Positions 59,141 to 64,000 of a stretch of 64,000 nucleotides of DNA are shown in pieces; position 1 is the first letter of the stretch, and each line of letters opens with the position of its first letter. The DNA comes from Dryas octopetala (Eukaryota; Streptophyta; Magnoliopsida; Rosales; Rosaceae). The notes under the pieces were generated by a model. The model saw only the letters and a list, made by a program, of their open reading frames with translations, had not been told where the DNA came from and searched no databases. Location: the NCBI GenBank assembly GCA_963921425.1, contig OY992832.1, positions 25,385,489 to 25,449,488 on the forward strand. The letters are read 5' to 3'. The position numbers and the translations under genes were made by a program.

Positions 59141-59788
59141 ATGAACACTCATCAATGATGTTATTTTTGCGCTTCTGGTTACAGACATATTGCGAAATGA
59201 ACACTTCACAGATTTTGATGAAGCCTTTAATGGTTCTTGGCTTTAGCTGTCTGAACCAGGTCATAGCTAATCCAATTAAACTCGAAAGAAAAAGTTTGCA
59301 TTGGAAGGCTTCATTCTCCAATTCCAAAACCAACTGCTACTGGAAATGAAAAATGTGATCTAAGGGATCCCCTATTCCCCGAGCGGCTTCGACGGCGAGC
59401 TGGGCTAGAGTCAGGGTTCAATAGTTTGAGAGGAGTTTGTGCAGGTTCTCCACGTCGCTAGCTTTCTTATGAGATCCGGAGCTATCTGAACTTCCTCCTA
59501 CCATGCCGATCATGAACTCTCCATCCTTGAGCTCACTGTTATGGCAGGAGTTATCTGAACTTCCTCCTACCAGCTTTCTCTTGTTGTTCACGTTAGTACG
59601 TACTTGGTGGTGGTTGTTCCTGCCTCGTCGCGGCTAGCGCTTCGCTAGCCATGCGAGTGGCTTCTTTCACTTCATTGGCCATCGTTCAAAGGAGAGCCAT
59701 CATCTCCACCTAGCTTTGAGGTGTGACCACAGCTTCGTCACCTCCGTTCATGATTTCTTTGTTTTTCATTCCCATAGACAGCGCCAAT
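59141..59788 (-). pseudogene. Ty3 gag N-terminal part with inverted primer site
   Basis: The minus strand reads LENEAFQCKLFLSSLIGLAM then TWFRQLKPRTIKGF and ISQYVCNQKRK, the first half of the retrotransposon gag domain. An in-frame stop separates it from DPLDHIFHFQ just upstream. The inverted primer site (59769-59788, TTGGCGCTGTCTATGGGAA) shows that this element ran leftward. It is the same primer type as the 44969 element and could represent its autonomous relatives. Confidence 0.75.
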
Positions 59789-61060
59789 TGTTGATGCTAA
59801 AAATCTCTGAAAAAGATAATTAATCAACCAATAAACGAAAGAGATAATTAGACTTAGGTTCTTTAGAAAAATAGTTTTTAGATGGAGATCGAGGGTGTTT
59901 TAAAATTTATAAGAAAATTCTTTTAATTTATAATAAAGTTCTTTTATGTTGCGTTTGGATGGAGAAAAAAAACTTGGAATTTAAATAAAACTCAGCATTT
60001 AAGAAATTATATGCTCTAATTTCCTTGTTTGGGTACATAAATACAGAATTTTGTAAATTCTATGTGGAAAAAAATTTGGGATTTGAAGGCTATAAATTCC
60101 AAGTTTAAATTCCACCTAAATTGGTGTCATTTTCAAAATTCCAGTTTTTATAAAAAAGAAAAAGTTGTGTTCACCCATCACCTTGCCAATTAATCACAAT
60201 ACCATCACCACTACCACCATGCCGCCGCTACCACCACCTCTGCCGCCACCACCACTGTCGCCACCACCACCTCTGCTGCCACTACCACCACCTCTGCCAC
60301 CACTACCACCACCACTGTCGCCACTACCACAACCACCACCACCGTCACCGCCGCCACCGCCGTCACCACCGCCACCGCCATCACCACCGCCACCACAACC
60401 ACCAACACCACCTCTGCCGCCACCACCTATGCCACCACTACCGCCACCGCCGCCACCATCACCACAACTGACACCGCCACCACCACCACCACCACCACTA
60501 CCGACACTAACACCACCGCCACCACCGCCAATGCCGCTGTTGCCGCCACCTCCAATACTTCAATTTTCGCCGTCACCATTTCTTCCACCGCTCGTGGACC
60601 ATTACCCCTACTACCATCGTCAACTGACCACAAGCATTATTTTTATTGTTGCCACCATGCATCACCATCACTCTTTTATAAAACTATTATAAATTCCGTA
60701 TTTAAATTTCATTATGATTACATTTATCCAAACAAGAGAATTTACAAATTCTAGAATTTTAAATAACGTCATTTTAAATTCCGTCATTTGTGAATTCCTA
60801 AGTAGTTTCAAACTACTTCATCCAAACGCACCATTAATTCATAATAAAGTTCTTTTAATTTATAAGAAAATATTTTTAATTCATAATAAAGTCATTCCCC
60901 GATTTGAAGGTATTTCTCCCTATTTGAAGGATATTTCCCCTCCTAAGGTGTAGAGTGGGCTTTGTAGAGGCAGCATGTTAAGTTTTAACTCCGGAGCCCA
61001 AAATCTTGGTGTTAAAACCTAATATAAAGTCGTCAAAAAGAAAAAATAAAAGGACTTAAT
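59789..61060 (-). repeat. Degenerate LTR adjoining the gag remnant
   Basis: Inverted, it ends AGCATCAACA just before the primer site, the same end as the LTRs of the 44969 element. It contains AATAAAGTTCTTTTAATTTATA repeats on both sides of the inserted Harbinger-like element. The outer end is not defined; 61060 is an estimate. Confidence 0.5.
59947..60833. mobile_element. PIF/Harbinger-like element, 887 bp
   Basis: 3-bp duplication TTA (59944-59946, 60834-60836). Termini TGTTGCGTTTGGATG and, inverted, TGGTGCGTTTGGATG. The centre (60195-60590) is a CCACCG/CCACCACC trinucleotide expansion giving a Pro-rich frame on plus and a Val/Ala-rich frame on minus. These are low-complexity artefacts, so no gene is called. 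Confidence 0.75.
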
Positions 61061-61611
61061 TAAAAATCATAAATCACTATCGGTCTTAGTGTAAGAAAGA
61101 CTCATAAAGTGGACTGGACTCTAAGTCTCCATAAAGGGAAATGAACAATTTGACCTCAATTGCAAAAAAATGGAAGAGGGGTGTGTACCTGCAATGACAC
61201 TCTGATGCCTAAATGAGAATTCGCTCAAGTACTTGCTTTGTCAATAGATTTGAATTGCGTACGTACCTTAGATATTTTCCATTGTAAGTATTTATAGAAT
61301 CGAATTACCTAATCCTCAAGATACCACTATCTCCACGTCTCCACTACTCATGCAGGCCATGTATGATGTGCGTGGGAAGAGCTCATGAGATCGTGGGTTT
61401 GTGGGCATATAATATAACCAGATGTTTTATTATGCAATTTAGAGACATGTGATCAAATAATTCAGCACATGTAATAATTATTTGACTTGGGCCTTGGTCT
61501 TCTACTTATAACTTGAGTTTAAGCCGAGAACCATCTTTGAAGCCCACTTCCTGGCCCAATGTAAATCTGAGAAGACCCACAAGAATTGGGCCCCACACAT
61601 AGATAAAAAAT
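61061..61611. other. Intergenic
   Basis: No gene or clear repeat recognised. Confidence 0.5.
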
Positions 61612-62883
61612 GGGCAAATTACACGCAAGTATCTCAACTAACCATCAATTTTCACTTGAGTACCCCAATAAAAAAAAGTTGCTTAGAGGTACCTCAATTA
61701 CTAATTTTGCACACACAAGTACCTCCGTCAACTTTTCCGTCTGGAGATCGTTAACTGCCTATGTGGCGCGCTGACATGGTTTTAAAAAAATGCCACGTGG
61801 ACAAAAAATAAAATAAATAAACTTTAAAAAATGAAATAATGATTAAGAAAACTAAAAAAAATAAAAACTCAATAATTAAATTTAAAAATAAAAAAAATAT
61901 GAAAACCTGCTCGCGCAGCTCCAGCCCTCGTTCCTCCGCCTCCCCCGCGTCGACCACCCAACCCAGCCATCTCCCTCCCCTTCTCTAGCCACCAACTCCA
62001 TTTCTCTATTTATCTTTCTTTCTCTCTTTCTGTCACTCTTTCTCTCTCACTCTCTTTCTCTCTTGCCCACCATGTGTAGCTCGGACGCCGGACCTACCTG
62101 GTGGGGCGGGGCCTAGGCTGGGTGGGGTAGGGCGAGGCTGGGATGCGTGGGGCTGATCGGGGCATGGCAAGGCTGGGTGCGGCTAGCCGTGGCAAGGTTG
62201 GGAGCGGCTGGGCATGGCAAGGCTCGGCGTGGCTGGACGGGGCAAGGCTGGGCGCAGCGAGTAGATCTGGGCAAGGCGAGGTTGGGGCTGGGGATTGGTG
62301 AGGGGCAGGGCTAGATTTGGTTCTCGGACTTTGATCTGGTCCCTTCGATTTGCAGCCATGGCTAGAGGTGTTTGCAGAATAAAAAGAAGAAGAAGAAGAA
62401 GGAGGGCTCGACACTGGTTGGGTGGCCGATGCGATCTACAGTGAAGGTGGTGCGGAAGGGAAGGGGAGGGGTGGAGCTGGTGGCTGTAAAGGGAGGGGGA
62501 GGGAGGGAGGGAGGTGGGTGGGTTGAGTGGCCGACGGGGGGAGGTGGAGGGAGGAATGATCGGGGATGCGAGGTTGCTCGGTTCTTCTCAGCTCTTTTTT
62601 TAATTAATTTAATTATTGGGTTTTTTTTTTAAGTTTTCTTAATCATTATTTCAGTTTTTTAAAGTTTATTTAATTTTTTTTATTTTTTTATCCACGTGGC
62701 ATTTTTTTGAAACTATATCAACACGCCACGTAGGCAGTTAACGACTTCTTAGACGGAAAAGGTGATAGGGGTACCTGGGTGTGTAAAATTAGTAATTGAG
62801 GTACCTCTGAGCAATTTTTTTTTTATTGGGGTACTCAAGTGAAAAATGTGTGATTAGTTGAACTATTTGTGTGTAATTTGCGC
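61612..62883. mobile_element. MULE foldback, 1272 bp, GC-rich centre
   Basis: Perfect 9-bp duplication ATAAAAAAT (61603-61611, 62884-62892). Ends GGGCAAATTACACGC and, inverted, GCGCAAATTACACAC. Arms of about 270 bp (61612-61880 with 62600-62883) pair. The centre (61910-62580) is GC-rich, with a GGCAAGGCTGGG(C/T)G(C/T)GGCT quasi-tandem run, quite unlike the AT-rich arms, as in Pack-MULEs that acquired genomic DNA. No recognisable domain in the centre. Confidence 0.9.
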
Positions 62884-63110
62884 ATAAAAAATCAATTGGA
62901 GGGTATGGTCATTTAGGAGCCCAAAAACCAAAGAGATAACTTGATTCCTCCATGCGTGGTAGAGTTTGACCACGCACGACTAGTAAGTCTGTATAAATTT
63001 ATTTTTTTTCCTCCTCGCCAGGCACGTGAACGACAGAATGAGATCACTCTTTCCACGCTTCTATGTGACACACCCACATCATAAATTCACCAAAAAATCT
63101 CACAACCTAG

Positions 63111-63116
<6 letters not shown>

Positions 63117-63162
<46 letters not shown>
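63117..63162. repeat. (TC)n microsatellite in a 5' leader
   Basis: About 23 CT units ending 4 bp before the ATG at 63167, a common position for such repeats in plant 5' untranslated regions. Confidence 0.93.
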
Positions 63163-63165
<3 letters not shown>

Positions 63166-63166
63166 T

Positions 63167-63497
63167 ATGTCTCGTGACTCGCGCCATCGACGCCAGGCCT
63201 CCCAGGTCCTTCCGCCGGAGCTGATAGCCGGCGACGAGCTACATGACCTGGGCCAGAACACTATCTCTGGTGTTGCTTCTCATAGTAGTACTGCAAGTAC
63301 CACTGTCAGTACAACTCATGAAAGCTCCAAAAACCCACCACCGCCTAAAACCCATGAAGAAGACTCTGCCTGCAGCCACCCTCCGGCGCCGAACAAGAAG
63401 CCACCGACCAGTAGACCAGCCTAGCTCAAGTTCAAGGGTTTCCCGTCCACGTGTTGCCATTTTACTGGCTTTCTTGTTGGTTTTTTTGCTGTGCTAG
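63167..63497 (+). pseudogene. Small tail-anchored-like protein gene, apparently frameshifted
   Basis: From the ATG at 63167 an 85-codon frame (to 63424) begins MSRDSRHRRQASQVLPPE and is Ser/Thr/Pro-rich. In the next frame, the sequence just before and after its stop reads QPSSSSRVSRPRVAILLAF then LLVFLLC, ending at 63497: a basic stretch plus a single C-terminal membrane anchor. One base of shift near 63395-63420 would join the two. The leader microsatellite and good composition argue for a real gene. The function is unknown and the shift could be an assembly error, so I mark it as broken. Confidence 0.5.
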
Positions 63498-64000
63498 TAA
63501 TTAACTGCTTAATTAATCTAGTGATCCTAAGTGTTAATGCTGGTGAGGCATATGGTCCGTGTTAGAAAAATTAATAAATACAACGTTTTATGCATTCTGG
63601 TAATGACTTGCTATTGGAATGATGAAGTTGGAATATGCATGATAGTTGAAGCCCTCATATTTATTTATAATTATTAATTACTAATTTATTAATTATTATC
63701 CCAAATTTAGGATCTCCAACTCTAGATAATATTACCCATCTTGATCTTTCTCTTGGAATTAATTATTTCATTAAATTAATCTCTCACGTTTATCTCCCCA
63801 TGGTAACTGGTAAGCCAGTGAGCACGTGACAGGTTGCATCACTCGTTGAACAATGGTTGTCCGTACACATGCCGACATGTTATTTCTATATGCATGAAAA
63901 TAACTGAAAAGAACTAATTCTTACTAAGATGTATAGATTTTATTTGTTAAGATTAAATAAATTTTCATTTTGAATGTTAGATTAAATTAAGATTATATTT
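63498..64000. other. Intergenic to window edge
   Basis: AT-rich, possible 3' untranslated sequence of the small gene (AATAAA-like at 63570-63577). No other feature seen. Confidence 0.5.

Noticed and set aside
60165-60692. Pro-rich frame resembling an extensin-like protein
   Set aside because: It is a CCACCG/CCACCACC expansion inside a Harbinger-like element with an equally open low-complexity frame on the other strand, and no signal peptide.
1-64000. tRNA, rRNA or snoRNA genes
   Set aside because: No cloverleaf-like A/B-box pairs or rRNA-like sequence were noticed by eye. The Met-tRNA-like words are retroelement primer sites.

Overview
The window is nuclear DNA of a flowering plant. The evidence is split genes with GT/AG introns, a plant-type chloroplast Nudix hydrolase, a plant ABCG half-transporter, an endogenous caulimovirid, and dense nested transposons with TC/GA microsatellites. 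The element types would suit a woody eudicot, possibly Rosaceae, but that is inference only. Only three complete host genes are convincing: an ABCG half-transporter (8067-10040, minus), a GT4-type glycosyltransferase (22590-24092, plus) and a six-exon NUDT26-like diadenosine tetraphosphate hydrolase (25223-30770, minus). A fourth, small candidate near the right edge (63167-63497) appears frameshifted.

Layout. 1-~5985 is an endogenous pararetrovirus locus made of two head-to-head fragments that meet at 2765/2766, with a frame-breaking 238-bp tandem duplication in the protease region. 5986-8066 holds a small MULE-like MITE, a hAT element and an inverted repeat next to ABCG. 10041-22430 holds a MULE foldback (10924-11565), another foldback (12408-12836) and a larger MULE foldback (13125-21925) that was itself hit by a young non-autonomous LTR retrotransposon (13235-20868, LTRs of 3318 bp, TSD TTACC). 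The NUDT26-like gene carries a copia-type solo LTR and a MITE in its introns. 33243 to about 41280 looks like a CACTA transposon carrying antisense fragments of three host genes (glucosylceramide synthase, peroxisomal SDRB/2,4-dienoyl-CoA reductase and WRAP53/TCAB1-like), with a solo LTR of the 3.3-kb family inside it.

From 42601 on there is a nested stack. An LTR-like sequence is cut by a hAT element (42856-44152), by a gypsy-type solo LTR in minus orientation (44345-50215) that contains another LTR retrotransposon (44969-47495, with an octamer array and an assembly gap), and by a second CACTA element (50282-56049). That CACTA carries two in-phase exons of a REVEILLE/LHY-like clock gene. 56886-61060 is a decayed Ty3 gag/LTR region with further insertions, and 61612-62883 is a further MULE foldback.

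The genes do not form a functional unit. What ties the window together is repeated transposon nesting, resolved here by target-site duplications read directly from the sequence: 9-bp for MULEs, 8-bp for hATs, 5-bp for LTR elements and 3-bp for CACTA and PIF/Harbinger. The strongest leads for something undescribed are the two gene-capturing CACTA elements and the non-autonomous 3.3-kb-LTR family.
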